From an uncultured SAR86 cluster bacterium (lineage in GTDB: Bacteria > Pseudomonadota > Gammaproteobacteria > Magnimaribacterales > D2472): a DNA stretch of 61,401 nt. The stretch spans positions 1 to 61,401 of the forward strand of contig CACBQK010000005.1 in NCBI GenBank assembly GCA_902541365.1, in the 5' to 3' direction. The notes under the pieces were generated by a model. The model saw only the letters and a list, made by a program, of their open reading frames with translations. It was not told where the DNA came from and ran no database searches. Of the stretch, positions 31,732-40,220 are shown piece by piece. The translations under genes were made by a program, and so were the position numbers. Position 1 is the first letter of the stretch; each line of letters opens with the position of its first letter.

Positions 31732-33141
31732 ATGAGAAATTTAGTTTGGTTTAGAAATGATCTAAGGGTTTATGACAACCCTGCTTTGGATGCAGCATGT
31801 AATGCTGATAATGAGGTTGTAGCGGTATATATTGTCAGTGAATCACAGTGGAATGAGCATAATGATTCTGTTAATAAGATTTCATTTTGGTTTAGATGCT
31901 TGGTTGAGCTCGAGAAAGAGCTTAAAAAAATAAATATTCCTTTAATAATTTTAAAATCAGATTTTTATAAAGATCATCCAAAAAAACTTCTTGAGTTTTC
32001 AACTGAAAATAATTTAGACAATATCTTCTTTAATATTGAATATCCTGTAAATGAAAGAAAAAGAGATGAAGAAGTTACTCAGACTTTTGAAAATCAAAAT
32101 AAGGGAGTATTTTCATTCCATGATCAGGTTATTCATAAACCTGGAACATTAAAAACAAAAGCAGGAGGAGATTTCTCAGTTTATAGTCCCTTTAAAAGAT
32201 GTTGGTTTGCTGAATTAGATTATGCAATGCTTAAAGAAATTCCTATTCCTTCACCAGTAAGTCAGATAAATATTTCTCATCAGAATGAATTTGATATCCA
32301 TAACTATGAAAAATCTAAAATTAATCAAGATCTTTGGCCTGTCGGCGAAACAAATGTACAGACAATGATTTCAAATTTTTTAGAGAAAAAAGGAACCTTA
32401 TACAAAACTGATAGGAACTTTCCTTCGATGAAAGCAACATCTATGGCTTCCCCTTATTTGAATACAGGTGTTGTTTCGTCAAAGTGGTGCTTGAATCAAT
32501 CAAGAAATTTTAATTACGATGCTTTAGATGAGGGAGATAAAGGAATTGTTCACTGGGTGTCTGAAATACTTTGGAGAGAATTCTATCGGCACATAATATT
32601 TAATTATCCAAGAGTATCAAAAGGCAAACCTTTCCAAATGCGTTATGAGAATATACCTTGGGAGAATAATCCAGAGTTTATCGAAGCATGGAAAAATGGG
32701 AGAACGGGGATACCTATAGTTGATGCAGGAATCAGGCAAATGATTGAAACAGGGTGGATGCATAATAGATTAAGAATGATTGTGGCAATGTTCTTATCCA
32801 AGAATTTGCTGGTGGATTGGAAAATAGGCGAAGAATTTTTCATGAAGCATCTCATAGATGGTGATATTGCTTCAAATAATGGTGGTTGGCAGTGGAGTGC
32901 TTCTACAGGTACTGACGCTGCCCCTTATTTCAGAATAATGAATCCAGAAACTCAATCACTCAGATTTGATGAAACAGGGGATTATATTAGGAAATATGTT
33001 AAAGAGCTCCGAGATTGCTCAAATAAAGAAGTTCACATGCCAAACAATCCTAGAGATCTAGGATATATTGAGCCAATTGTTGATTTAAAAATATCAAGAC
33101 AAAAGGCTATCGATGTCTTCGGTAGTATTAAAAAAGAGTAA
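31732..33141 (+). CDS. phrB: Deoxyribodipyrimidine photolyase
   Basis: This 469-residue flavoprotein repairs cyclobutane pyrimidine dimers using light. It starts with the antenna domain (LVWFRNDLRVYDNPAL), probably folate-binding. The FAD domain contains HWVSEILWREFYRHI, GIPIVDAGIRQMIETGWMHNR and the signature ASNNGGWQWSASTGTDAAPYFR. Length and motifs fit class I CPD photolyase; a photoreceptor cryptochrome is less likely. It follows the SDR gene directly and is closed by a strong terminator. Confidence 0.93.
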   Translation: MRNLVWFRNDLRVYDNPALDAACNADNEVVAVYIVSESQWNEHNDSVNKISFWFRCLVELEKELKKINIPLIILKSDFYKDHPKKLLEFSTENNLDNIFFNIEYPVNERKRDEEVTQTFENQNKGVFSFHDQVIHKPGTLKTKAGGDFSVYSPFKRCWFAELDYAMLKEIPIPSPVSQINISHQNEFDIHNYEKSKINQDLWPVGETNVQTMISNFLEKKGTLYKTDRNFPSMKATSMASPYLNTGVVSSKWCLNQSRNFNYDALDEGDKGIVHWVSEILWREFYRHIIFNYPRVSKGKPFQMRYENIPWENNPEFIEAWKNGRTGIPIVDAGIRQMIETGWMHNRLRMIVAMFLSKNLLVDWKIGEEFFMKHLIDGDIASNNGGWQWSASTGTDAAPYFRIMNPETQSLRFDETGDYIRKYVKELRDCSNKEVHMPNNPRDLGYIEPIVDLKISRQKAIDVFGSIKKE

Positions 33142-33154
33142 TTAAAAAAATGTT

Positions 33155-33171
33155 GGGGAGCAAAGCTCCCC
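33155..33171. terminator. Terminator between photolyase and PDZ lipoprotein
   Basis: GGGGAGC-AAA-GCTCCCC is a perfect 7-base-pair GC-rich stem with a 3-base loop, 13 bases after the photolyase stop and 6 bases from the end of the convergent lipoprotein gene. Flanking A and T tracts let it serve both directions. Confidence 0.8.
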
Positions 33172-33177
33172 TTTAAA

Positions 33178-33903
33178 TTACCTAGTTATTTTCCAGCCTT
33201 GTTGCTCTAAGACAAACCTATCCTCAGATAAATTTCCTACCCATGCAACCTTACCTTCCTCATCGAACATAAATCTTGTAACTGTATAAGCATTTGCTTT
33301 ATACCCTGTGGCATCTTCTACAAATTCAGACCAATGTAACACATAAACAACACCATCATTTGTTACGCCAGCTTCAATAATATTAAAATCTTCAGGTCCC
33401 CAGCTCTCTGCATCACCATTACTAATATTATTTACTACTTGCTCTTTGCTATAACGAATTTGTACAGGACCTCTAGCAATTGAAATTGGTTTCTCAACCC
33501 CATCCCTGATAATTACAGCATCAACATTTTCACCTGGCTTACCACGAAAACCTAGGTTATTGCGATTTTCATTAGTGAGCTTTATTCCATTAACTTCTAT
33601 AAATGAGTCACCTTCCATGAGAACACCTGCAGCAGGACTTTCTGGAACAACATAATCAATAACCATGCCATCACCCTCAGGATTCCATACAAAACCAAAA
33701 CCTACATAACGATCACTTAAAGAAACGCCTTCATCTGCCATATTTTCATTTACCATCGATAAAGCAGCATCTTGACTTGTATATGAGGCTTCAACCCATG
33801 CAACTGCTAAATCCATTGCTGCTTCATGCTTGTTTTCATTATTAGTACAGGCAGAAATTACCAGTAACAAAGAAAGACCAAGGCTAATCTGTAAATTTTT
33901 CAT
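33178..33903 (-). CDS. PDZ-domain lipoprotein
   Basis: This 241-residue protein has a lipobox (VISAC, Cys 19). A PDZ-like domain follows at about residues 65-145: GFVWNPEGDGMVIDYVVPESPAAGVLMEGDSFIEVNG is its peptide-groove half. The C-terminal part resembles a SnoaL/NTF2-like fold (VLHWSEFVEDATGYKANAYTVTRF). The PDZ assignment is fairly strong, the second is a guess. It probably faces the periplasm. It is divergent from the DoxX gene. Confidence 0.7.
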   Translation of the reverse strand: MKNLQISLGLSLLLVISACTNNENKHEAAMDLAVAWVEASYTSQDAALSMVNENMADEGVSLSDRYVGFGFVWNPEGDGMVIDYVVPESPAAGVLMEGDSFIEVNGIKLTNENRNNLGFRGKPGENVDAVIIRDGVEKPISIARGPVQIRYSKEQVVNNISNGDAESWGPEDFNIIEAGVTNDGVVYVLHWSEFVEDATGYKANAYTVTRFMFDEEGKVAWVGNLSEDRFVLEQQGWKITR

Positions 33904-33989
33904 AAAAAATCTCCATCTTGATATTAAATAATACTAAATTACATTTATACTTATTTAAATTTTATATGCAAGCAAATTATGGAGAGCTT

Positions 33990-34406
33990 ATGAATAAATA
34001 TTTAGACGCAATGGCAAAGCCTTTTATGCCCATTACCCCCTGGCTTCTTAGATTAGGACTAGGCGTGGCATTTATTTACCATGGTATTGGTAAATTCCCA
34101 CTTCCGCCTGAAAGAATGGTTACGTGGTTTGAAAGCATGGGCTTCATGTATCCTGAAATTGTGACAAGTCTTGTTGCATTGGGTGAAGTAGGGGCTGGTG
34201 TTGGAATAATATTGGGAGGACTTTTACCAGGAAATATTGGTAATTTAACAACAAGACTTTCTGGAGGCGCAGTTGTAGTAATAATGATTGGTGCTATTTA
34301 TCTCGCTCACATGGACTGGTTTGAAGATTTAAGAAAGCTGTTCACAAGTGAACAAATATTCTTATTTATTATTGGTTTATATTTCACTATAAGAGGGAAT
34401 AACTAA
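33990..34406 (+). CDS. DoxX-family membrane protein
   Basis: This 138-residue protein has four hydrophobic helices and the DoxX pattern LRLGLGVAFIYHGIGKFPLP at its start. The start was set at ATG 33990 because a GGAGAG site precedes it by 9 bases; the frame is open further upstream (to 33918) but has no such site. DoxX proteins are small quinone-associated or oxidative-stress-related membrane proteins of uncertain function. It precedes the Fur-box TonB receptor on the same strand. Confidence 0.8.
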   Translation: MNKYLDAMAKPFMPITPWLLRLGLGVAFIYHGIGKFPLPPERMVTWFESMGFMYPEIVTSLVALGEVGAGVGIILGGLLPGNIGNLTTRLSGGAVVVIMIGAIYLAHMDWFEDLRKLFTSEQIFLFIIGLYFTIRGNN

Positions 34407-34432
34407 AAATAAAAAATACTTGTAAATCTTAA

Positions 34433-34453
34433 TGAGAATCATTATCATTCTCA
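34433..34453 (+). promoter_or_regulatory. Fur box upstream of TonB receptor
   Basis: TGAGAAT (34433-34439), seven bases, then ATTCTCA (34447-34453) is a perfect inverted repeat. The core AATCATTATCATT matches the classic Fur consensus of GATAAT-type repeats. It ends 28 bases before the receptor start, so iron repression of the receptor is expected. Confidence 0.85.
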
Positions 34454-34481
34454 CTACGTTTATTACTTAAGAAGTAGTTTT

Positions 34482-36584
34482 ATGAGACAAGTATTATTTT
34501 TAAGCTTAATTGCTGTATGTGGTTTTTTTATTTCTGGTTCTCTCTCAGCACAAGATGCTGAAATTGAAGAAGTTGTTGTAAAAGGTAAAGTTCTTCAATC
34601 AGATCAAGTGAATGCGCTAAAAACACCAACACCAATTATTAATGTACCTCAATCTTTAACAATTGTTACTGACGAAGAGATGCTTGAGAAGGGGATGAGA
34701 TCTATCGGAGACATTGTTAGGTATACACCTGGAGTTAATACATCACAAGGTGAGGGTCATCGTGATGCAGTTGTTTTCAGAGGAGTAAGATCTACAGCCG
34801 ATTTTTTCCAGGATGGAGCAAGAGACGATGTTCAATACTACCGATCATTATATAACGTGGAGCAGGTTGAAATCTTAAGAGGTCCCAATGCGCTTCTATT
34901 TGGTCGAGGTGGAACAGGGGGAGCTCTCAACAGAGTCACTAAGAAAGCCGTCATAGGTGATAGCTCTTTATCTATAAACCTGGGTATGGATTCTTTTGGA
35001 GCTTTTGATGTTGCAGCTGACATAAATATGGATATGGGCGACACAATGGCACTTAGAGTTAATGTTCACAGTGACACACTTGAGAATCACAGAGACTACT
35101 ATGATGGTGATAGGTTAGGCTTTAATCCAACTTTAAGAATGAAATTAAGTCCTGAAACAACATTGGACCTATCATATGAACATATTGATCACGAAAGATT
35201 TATTGATAGAGGGATTCCAACAGCAAATAATGTACCAATTAAAGAATATGCTGAAATCGTTTTTGGAGATAAAGATAATAATGTCCATACCGTTGAAGCA
35301 TTAGTATTAAGAGCAACGGTTAGTCATTTATTTTCGGATACAATGAAAGGAAATCTCTCAGTAACCTCAAATAGCTTCGAAAAAATGTATCAAAATACCT
35401 ATGCTGCATCTCATACAGCTGGAAGTGGAGTTGTTACAATGGATGGTTACCACGATCCAACTGAGAGAGATAACTTTATAATGACAGGAAGCCTTGTAAA
35501 TGAGCTGACTCTTGGTAGCACAACACATACAATCTTAGCTGGATTCGAGAGTATTGAAACAGAAAATAGTAATTTTAGATTCAATACTTATTGGACATCA
35601 AAAGATTGTTCAGTAAGTGGCTATGATCAGGAATCTTTTAATATTACAAATCCGATGGACTTCACTGTTACTGCAGGAGGAGCTCCAACATCTGTTGAAT
35701 ATACAAATCCATGTTCATTAAAGTCTGATACTGAGACTGATATAAGTGTTACTTCTTTCTTCATTCAAGATCAAGTTGATCTTACAGATAACTTAATTCT
35801 TGTTCTAGGTGGTCGTCATGATACTTTTAATGTGACAGTGGATGATATTAAAAATGGAACAACAGCATCTAGAGAAGATAGTGAATTTTCTCCAAGAATG
35901 GGATTAATTTTTAAGCCAAGAGATAGTGTTTCTGTTTATTACAGTTACAGCGAGAGTTTTGCTCCAAGATCTGGTGAGCAATATAAAAAACTTACTGGTG
36001 GATCTCCTGGTTCAGGTGAGACGCTTAGACCAGATTATTTTGAAAACACAGAATTAGGCGTAAAAGTTGATTTAACTTCAGATCTTAGCTTAACTGCTGC
36101 CTTCTTTGATAGTAAAGCAGATAAGGCTGGTTATGATGGATCAAGTGCTGAGTATATAGTTCAAAGAGGCCTTGAAGTAAGCGGCATGGAACTAGAACTC
36201 AAAGGTCAGGTTAATGATAGCTTAGATCTTACATTTAATTTCTCAAATATGGATGGAAAAAATGGCACAAAAGATGCAAGAGAAATACCAGAGAAAACTG
36301 CTTCATTATGGGCCAATGTTACTGCTACTAATCCTAACATTGGTTGGGCAGTAGGCGTTATGCATCAAGATGATTCACTTATTAAAGATGGTGGGACTCA
36401 AATGTTGCCAGCATATACGAGATTAGATGCAGCTGTTTACTATAAGCTTTCTGACGACTTAAGGCTTCAAGTAAATATGGAAAACTTAACAGATAAGTTA
36501 TATTTCCCGCATTCTCATAGTACTCACCAAGTTTCAGTGGGAAGAGAGAGAAATATAAGACTTTCGATTAGCCGAAGCTTTTAG
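34482..36584 (+). CDS. TonB-dependent siderophore receptor
   Basis: This 700-residue outer-membrane receptor has a signal peptide (cleavage near LSAQDA), a TonB box-like IEEVVVKG, and a plug domain with PQSLTIVTDEEM, GDIVRYTPGVN and VEILRGPNALLFGRGGTGG. The 22-strand barrel follows and ends in a terminal aromatic (ISRSF). The plug resembles catecholate-type (Fiu/FepA-like) ferric siderophore receptors. The Fur box upstream supports iron transport. The siderophore itself cannot be inferred. Confidence 0.94.
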   Translation: MRQVLFLSLIAVCGFFISGSLSAQDAEIEEVVVKGKVLQSDQVNALKTPTPIINVPQSLTIVTDEEMLEKGMRSIGDIVRYTPGVNTSQGEGHRDAVVFRGVRSTADFFQDGARDDVQYYRSLYNVEQVEILRGPNALLFGRGGTGGALNRVTKKAVIGDSSLSINLGMDSFGAFDVAADINMDMGDTMALRVNVHSDTLENHRDYYDGDRLGFNPTLRMKLSPETTLDLSYEHIDHERFIDRGIPTANNVPIKEYAEIVFGDKDNNVHTVEALVLRATVSHLFSDTMKGNLSVTSNSFEKMYQNTYAASHTAGSGVVTMDGYHDPTERDNFIMTGSLVNELTLGSTTHTILAGFESIETENSNFRFNTYWTSKDCSVSGYDQESFNITNPMDFTVTAGGAPTSVEYTNPCSLKSDTETDISVTSFFIQDQVDLTDNLILVLGGRHDTFNVTVDDIKNGTTASREDSEFSPRMGLIFKPRDSVSVYYSYSESFAPRSGEQYKKLTGGSPGSGETLRPDYFENTELGVKVDLTSDLSLTAAFFDSKADKAGYDGSSAEYIVQRGLEVSGMELELKGQVNDSLDLTFNFSNMDGKNGTKDAREIPEKTASLWANVTATNPNIGWAVGVMHQDDSLIKDGGTQMLPAYTRLDAAVYYKLSDDLRLQVNMENLTDKLYFPHSHSTHQVSVGRERNIRLSISRSF

Positions 36585-36677
36585 ATAAGGAGTTTGATAA
36601 GTTTTAAGTTGAGGATAAAGAGTTAACCGGGTAATACTTCCTTTAATCACAACCCCATAGCTCTTAATTTTTAAAAA

Positions 36678-36692
36678 GGCGACTATGTCGCC
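36678..36692 (+). terminator. Hairpin after TonB receptor
   Basis: GGCGAC-TAT-GTCGCC forms a perfect 6-base-pair stem, with flanking A residues upstream and a weak T-rich tail. It lies about 94 bases after the receptor stop and may terminate or protect that transcript. Confidence 0.45.
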
Positions 36693-36784
36693 CTTAACTT
36701 AAAACTTTAATTAAATGGTTAGAATGCAATACTTTCATATACTTTCCCCTTTTTGTTTGTTATTTCATCTTAATCATTCAAAAA

Positions 36785-36803
36785 GGGTGGCCTAAAGCCA
36801 CCC
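36785..36803 (+). terminator. Intrinsic terminator before the small membrane gene cluster
   Basis: GGGTGGC (36785-36791), loop CTAAA, GCCACCC (36797-36803) is followed by six T residues and preceded by four A residues. It closes the receptor region 55 bases before the next gene. The rest of the 273-base gap from 36585 to 36857 holds no gene I can support. Confidence 0.8.
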
Positions 36804-36857
36804 TTTTTTACTGTAAAAAAGTTTTATTATCTAAAAAAATCCATATAGAATCTAAAT

Positions 36858-37301
36858 ATGACTAAATATATAGTTAAGAGTTATTTAGCCTTAGTAAATA
36901 GATTTGAAGCCTTTGCAAAGAATCTTGGCAGCTTTGGTTTGGCAGTGATTTATACTATTGGTCATATATGGATTGCTATTCTCTGTGCTGCTTATATATT
37001 TGATGCTCCACTCAACCTTGCTGCAATAGATGCTTTTATTGAGCCAGTCATAAACGGTTTTTGGTTTTATGCACTTCATAAAGTTTGTTCTGAAATTCTA
37101 GGAAGAATAACTCTAACTGTTATATACACTATTGGACATATCTTTATTGCAACGATGTGCGCTGTAATAATATTCTCAGCCACAGTCAACCTTGCTGCTA
37201 TTGATGCTTTTGTTGAGCCTATTATTAATGCATTCTGGTTCTATTTCTTGCATAGTTTTTATGGAGCATATTCACAAAAAAGAGAGGTTTCTTATGAGTA
37301 A
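36858..37301 (+). CDS. Tandem-duplicated DUF2061-like membrane protein
   Basis: This 147-residue membrane protein consists of two near-identical halves. Residues 30-74 and 88-132 align without gaps and share 33 of 45 residues, including VIYTIGHI, NLAAIDAF and FWFY.LH. Each half has two hydrophobic helices and ends in a motif recalling the YYxHE end of DUF2061 proteins; this relation is tentative. It overlaps the PsiE-family gene by 8 bases (ATGAGTAA). Confidence 0.65.
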   Translation: MTKYIVKSYLALVNRFEAFAKNLGSFGLAVIYTIGHIWIAILCAAYIFDAPLNLAAIDAFIEPVINGFWFYALHKVCSEILGRITLTVIYTIGHIFIATMCAVIIFSATVNLAAIDAFVEPIINAFWFYFLHSFYGAYSQKREVSYE

Positions 37302-37713
37302 AAAAACTAATCCAATTCAATCATCTATTTGGATAGTTGAACAAGTAATTCTGCTCGTTATCGCAGTGGCTACCATTGGAGCAACAATAATTGAGCTAGT
37401 GCGTATATTTGATGTGATGACTGTTAATTTGAGTGATTTATTTCTCTTATTTATATATGCTGAAGTGCTCGGTATGGTAGGAGTTTTCTACAGGGATAAT
37501 AGAATCCCCGTTACTCTTCCTATTATTATCGCTATTACTGCATTGACAAGAATGATAATTCTTCAAAGCAAAGGCCTAGATGCTATTAATATTATCTATG
37601 AGGCATCTGGCATTTTATTATTATCAGTTGCAGCTTATATTATGAGTCTTAAAGATAAGAATAGTTTGTCAAAACTTAAATTACGTGAGGATAAGAATAA
37701 TGAAGAAGCCTAA
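37294..37713 (+). CDS. PsiE-family (phosphate-starvation-inducible-like) membrane protein
   Basis: The start was placed at ATG 37294, giving 139 residues. It lies inside the stop of the preceding gene and is preceded by AGAGAGG at about 8 bases. The frame is open further upstream, but that stretch only shadows the previous gene. Four hydrophobic helices are seen. LSDLFLLFIYAEVLGMVGVFY and the arginine-containing RIPVTLPIIIAITALTRMII match the PsiE pattern. The function of PsiE proteins is not known. Confidence 0.75.
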   Translation: MSKKTNPIQSSIWIVEQVILLVIAVATIGATIIELVRIFDVMTVNLSDLFLLFIYAEVLGMVGVFYRDNRIPVTLPIIIAITALTRMIILQSKGLDAINIIYEASGILLLSVAAYIMSLKDKNSLSKLKLREDKNNEEA

Positions 37714-38095
37714 TATTTTTAAACGCATTATTCTGTTTATTGTTGATAGCTGGAGGGTTGTTATGGATGTAAAATACAACCCCTTGAAACACATCCCAGA
37801 CCCAAGTTTACAAACTTACTTTATGCTCATATTGTTTTCAATATGGAGCGTTGCTTTTGGACTAATTGCGATCTTTTGGCTAGGGTTTATAAACTATAGT
37901 ATTTCTACTAGCATCATCGTGCATCTATCTATACTCATTCCTTTGATTTTCACAAATGCAGTTTTTATTGATGCTGAAAGAGACGGTGAAAAATGGTTGA
38001 AGGAATGGCGTGAAGAGCAGTCAAGATTTAGGATAGTAGCAAACAGGTTAAAGACTAAAAACCTAGTTATATGGAATCCTTACAAGGAAGCTTAG
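37700..38095 (+). CDS. Two-helix membrane protein, unknown
   Basis: ATG 37700 is preferred over the in-frame GTG 37685, giving 131 residues. Two transmembrane segments (about 43-65 and 72-93) form a 2TM-like unit. The C-terminus is basic and aromatic (EKWLKEWREEQSRFRI), probably cytoplasmic. It overlaps the PsiE-family gene by 14 bases. No specific family is certain. Confidence 0.6.
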   Translation: MKKPNIFKRIILFIVDSWRVVMDVKYNPLKHIPDPSLQTYFMLILFSIWSVAFGLIAIFWLGFINYSISTSIIVHLSILIPLIFTNAVFIDAERDGEKWLKEWREEQSRFRIVANRLKTKNLVIWNPYKEA

Positions 38096-38105
38096 ATTAT
38101 AAAAG

Positions 38106-38181
38106 TGGTGGAGCTACGCGGGATCGAACCGCGGACCCCCTGCTTGCAAAGCAGGTGCTCTCCCAGCTGAGCTATAGCCCC
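38106..38181 (-). tRNA. tRNA-Ala(TGC)
   Basis: On the minus strand the acceptor GGGGCTA pairs with TAGCTCC and includes the G3-U70 pair that identifies alanine tRNAs. The anticodon loop is TTTGCAA with anticodon TGC, the T-arm is GCGGTTCGATCCCGC, and CCA is encoded at 38106-38108. It is not next to any rRNA gene and lies 54 bases downstream of metF on the same strand. Confidence 0.97.
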
Positions 38182-38235
38182 ACATTAATTCGCATATTGT
38201 ATATATATTAATTAAATAAAAAAAGAAAAAAAGAC

Positions 38236-39096
38236 TTAAGTTAAAGCTTTGATTATATTTGCAGACTGGCTTTCACAATTAGGACCCATTAGATGAACTC
38301 CATCAATACCTGGGAGATCTTTGATCTGATCAATGAGCTCAATACATATTTTCTCGCCCTCTGAAATTGGATCCTCGCTCTTATCCAATCGATCTATTAT
38401 CTCATCAGAGATATTTATGCCCCAAAGATTTTTTCTCATCCAATCTGCTTGCTTTGCAGACTTTAATGGCCCCATACCAACTAATACTTTCCATGAATTA
38501 TCTTTCCCATTGCCCAAAAGTAAATCTGAATAGAATTTAATTACTTCGATATCAAAGCAATATTGAGTTTGCACAAACTTTGCACCTGAATTTATCTTAG
38601 ACATTAAGGAAGCAACTGCCTCAGGCTTGGATTGGTGAGTATATAAATCATCAGCTGCTCCTGCAAAGATCTCTTTTGGGGAAGCAATCTCTGTTCCATC
38701 AGTTATTTTTCCTGAATTGAGTGTATCAATTAGTTCAATAAGGGAAGCACCATTAAATTCATTTACAGCTTTAGGCCCATTTTCACTGGGCTGATCACCT
38801 GTCAAACAAAGAACCTTATTTATATCTATTGAAGCAGCCCCAATTATTTCAGACTCAATAGCAATCCTATTTCTATCCCTGCCTGTTAATTGCAGAATAA
38901 CATCAAGTCCTTTTTTCTTGATTTCTGCAGCAACAAGAATACTGGATAACTTTGTTTTGCAGTTTGGTGAATCGGTAATATTCACAGCATCCGCTAAACC
39001 AACTAAAGGAATAATTTTATTGACACTGCTCTCTAAATCCATAGAGAGATCTGGTGTTGTTTCCGCTGTAAAAATTAATTCTTTATCACTAAACAT
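38236..39096 (-). CDS. Methylenetetrahydrofolate reductase family protein
   Basis: This 286-residue TIM-barrel flavoprotein shows the MTHFR pattern: ETTPDLSMD at the N-terminus, then DAVNITDSPNCKTKLSS, VILQLTGRDRNRI, and the folate/FAD segment VLCLTGDQPS. The GAKFVQTQYCFDIE segment is also typical. It interconverts methylene-THF and methyl-THF. The start is 2 bases from the GcvT-like gene, so the pair is co-translated. It may be a paralog specialised for a demethylation pathway rather than the main MetF. Confidence 0.86.
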   Translation of the reverse strand: MFSDKELIFTAETTPDLSMDLESSVNKIIPLVGLADAVNITDSPNCKTKLSSILVAAEIKKKGLDVILQLTGRDRNRIAIESEIIGAASIDINKVLCLTGDQPSENGPKAVNEFNGASLIELIDTLNSGKITDGTEIASPKEIFAGAADDLYTHQSKPEAVASLMSKINSGAKFVQTQYCFDIEVIKFYSDLLLGNGKDNSWKVLVGMGPLKSAKQADWMRKNLWGINISDEIIDRLDKSEDPISEGEKICIELIDQIKDLPGIDGVHLMGPNCESQSANIIKALT

Positions 39097-39098
39097 TT

Positions 39099-40220
39099 CT
39101 AACCTATTGGAATATTTTTTTCTTTATCATGGAATGGTAAGTCACATATATTAACATCATGAATGCCTGTACTATTCTTTAACTTGCCTTCACTAACATT
39201 CTCTAAATCACAGTTTAATTGCACTATAGCAATACCTGTATCAAGAAAAGGTGACCACGCTCCAGCTGTAACATATCCAATAACTTTTCCATCAAGTGAA
39301 AGCAATTCATCATCTACAACTGGCTTTTCAGAAGCACACTTAATGCCTCTAATTTTTATGGGATTTTTCTCTTTTTTTTCTAATGCATCTTTTCCAATAA
39401 AGTAGCTTTTTTCAAAATCTATAAATTTTTGTAATCCAAGGTCAAAAGGATCAAACCTTTGATCAAAATCTGTCCCATAATCTAATATTCCGGCCTCAAT
39501 CCTTCTTATATGCATCGATGCAATATCTGAAGCAATGAGCTTTTCTTCTTGTCCAGTTTCAAGAAGATAATTCCATAGCTCCTCTCCTGAAAAATTATCA
39601 CCATCTGAATATAGTTCAAAACCTTTTTCTCCAGTCCAACCAGATCGGGAAACATAAAAATCTTTATTAAGTATTTTTACTTTAGAGCATGAATAATATG
39701 TAAATTTTTCTAAATTTATATCAGTAATCTTTGAAAGAACATCTAGTGAGGTTGGCCCTTGTATTTGAAGAACCCAAGAATTAAAGTCATCTATTTTTAC
39801 ATCAAGTTGACCTATATTTGCAGTTGCCCAATTAATGAAATCACCATTTGCCTGAACATAGATAAATTCATCCTCACTTGGATGCATCAAAACTCCATCC
39901 ATTAATATTCCACCATCATGATTACATGCGAAAGCATATACAGCCCTACCAGTTTTGATCTTGTCTATATTTCTAGTGAATATTTTTTCTAAGAATTTTT
40001 TCTTATCTTTACCGGTTATTCTTAAAGGAGTTTCAGGTACATCATATAAGCAACAGTATTTTCGAAGATGCCTGTAATGATCTTGATCATCATACCCGCA
40101 GCTAAGAGGATATAGTCTATTGTTATAAACTCCATAAAGAACATCTTTATGATGATAGCAGTCAAAAAAAGGAGACCTGAGGAATCTACGATCTGATATT
40201 ACTAAGTTTGAATTCTTCAT
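39099..40220 (-). CDS. GcvT/DmdA-like tetrahydrofolate methyltransferase
   Basis: This 373-residue protein belongs to the aminomethyltransferase (GcvT) superfamily. The start ISDRRFLRSPFF and the segments YGVYNNRLYPL and CCLYDVPETPLRITG recall DmdA-type tetrahydrofolate-dependent demethylases. SRSGWTGEKGFELYS is the conserved folate-binding segment of the superfamily. ATG 40220 was chosen over TTG 40232. It overlaps the hydroxylase gene by 35 bases and is followed after 2 bases by metF. The substrate is not determinable. Confidence 0.78.
   Translation of the reverse strand: MKNSNLVISDRRFLRSPFFDCYHHKDVLYGVYNNRLYPLSCGYDDQDHYRHLRKYCCLYDVPETPLRITGKDKKKFLEKIFTRNIDKIKTGRAVYAFACNHDGGILMDGVLMHPSEDEFIYVQANGDFINWATANIGQLDVKIDDFNSWVLQIQGPTSLDVLSKITDINLEKFTYYSCSKVKILNKDFYVSRSGWTGEKGFELYSDGDNFSGEELWNYLLETGQEEKLIASDIASMHIRRIEAGILDYGTDFDQRFDPFDLGLQKFIDFEKSYFIGKDALEKKEKNPIKIRGIKCASEKPVVDDELLSLDGKVIGYVTAGAWSPFLDTGIAIVQLNCDLENVSEGKLKNSTGIHDVNICDLPFHDKEKNIPIG

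Noticed and set aside
36891-37079. Antisense small protein opposite the duplicated membrane gene
   Set aside because: It overlaps a well-supported gene on the other strand, has no ribosome site, and fits a chance open frame.
39099-40220. Firm assignment as DMSP demethylase DmdA
   Set aside because: The N-terminal pattern is similar, but the superfamily is large, and the residues that separate DmdA from GcvT could not be verified without an alignment.
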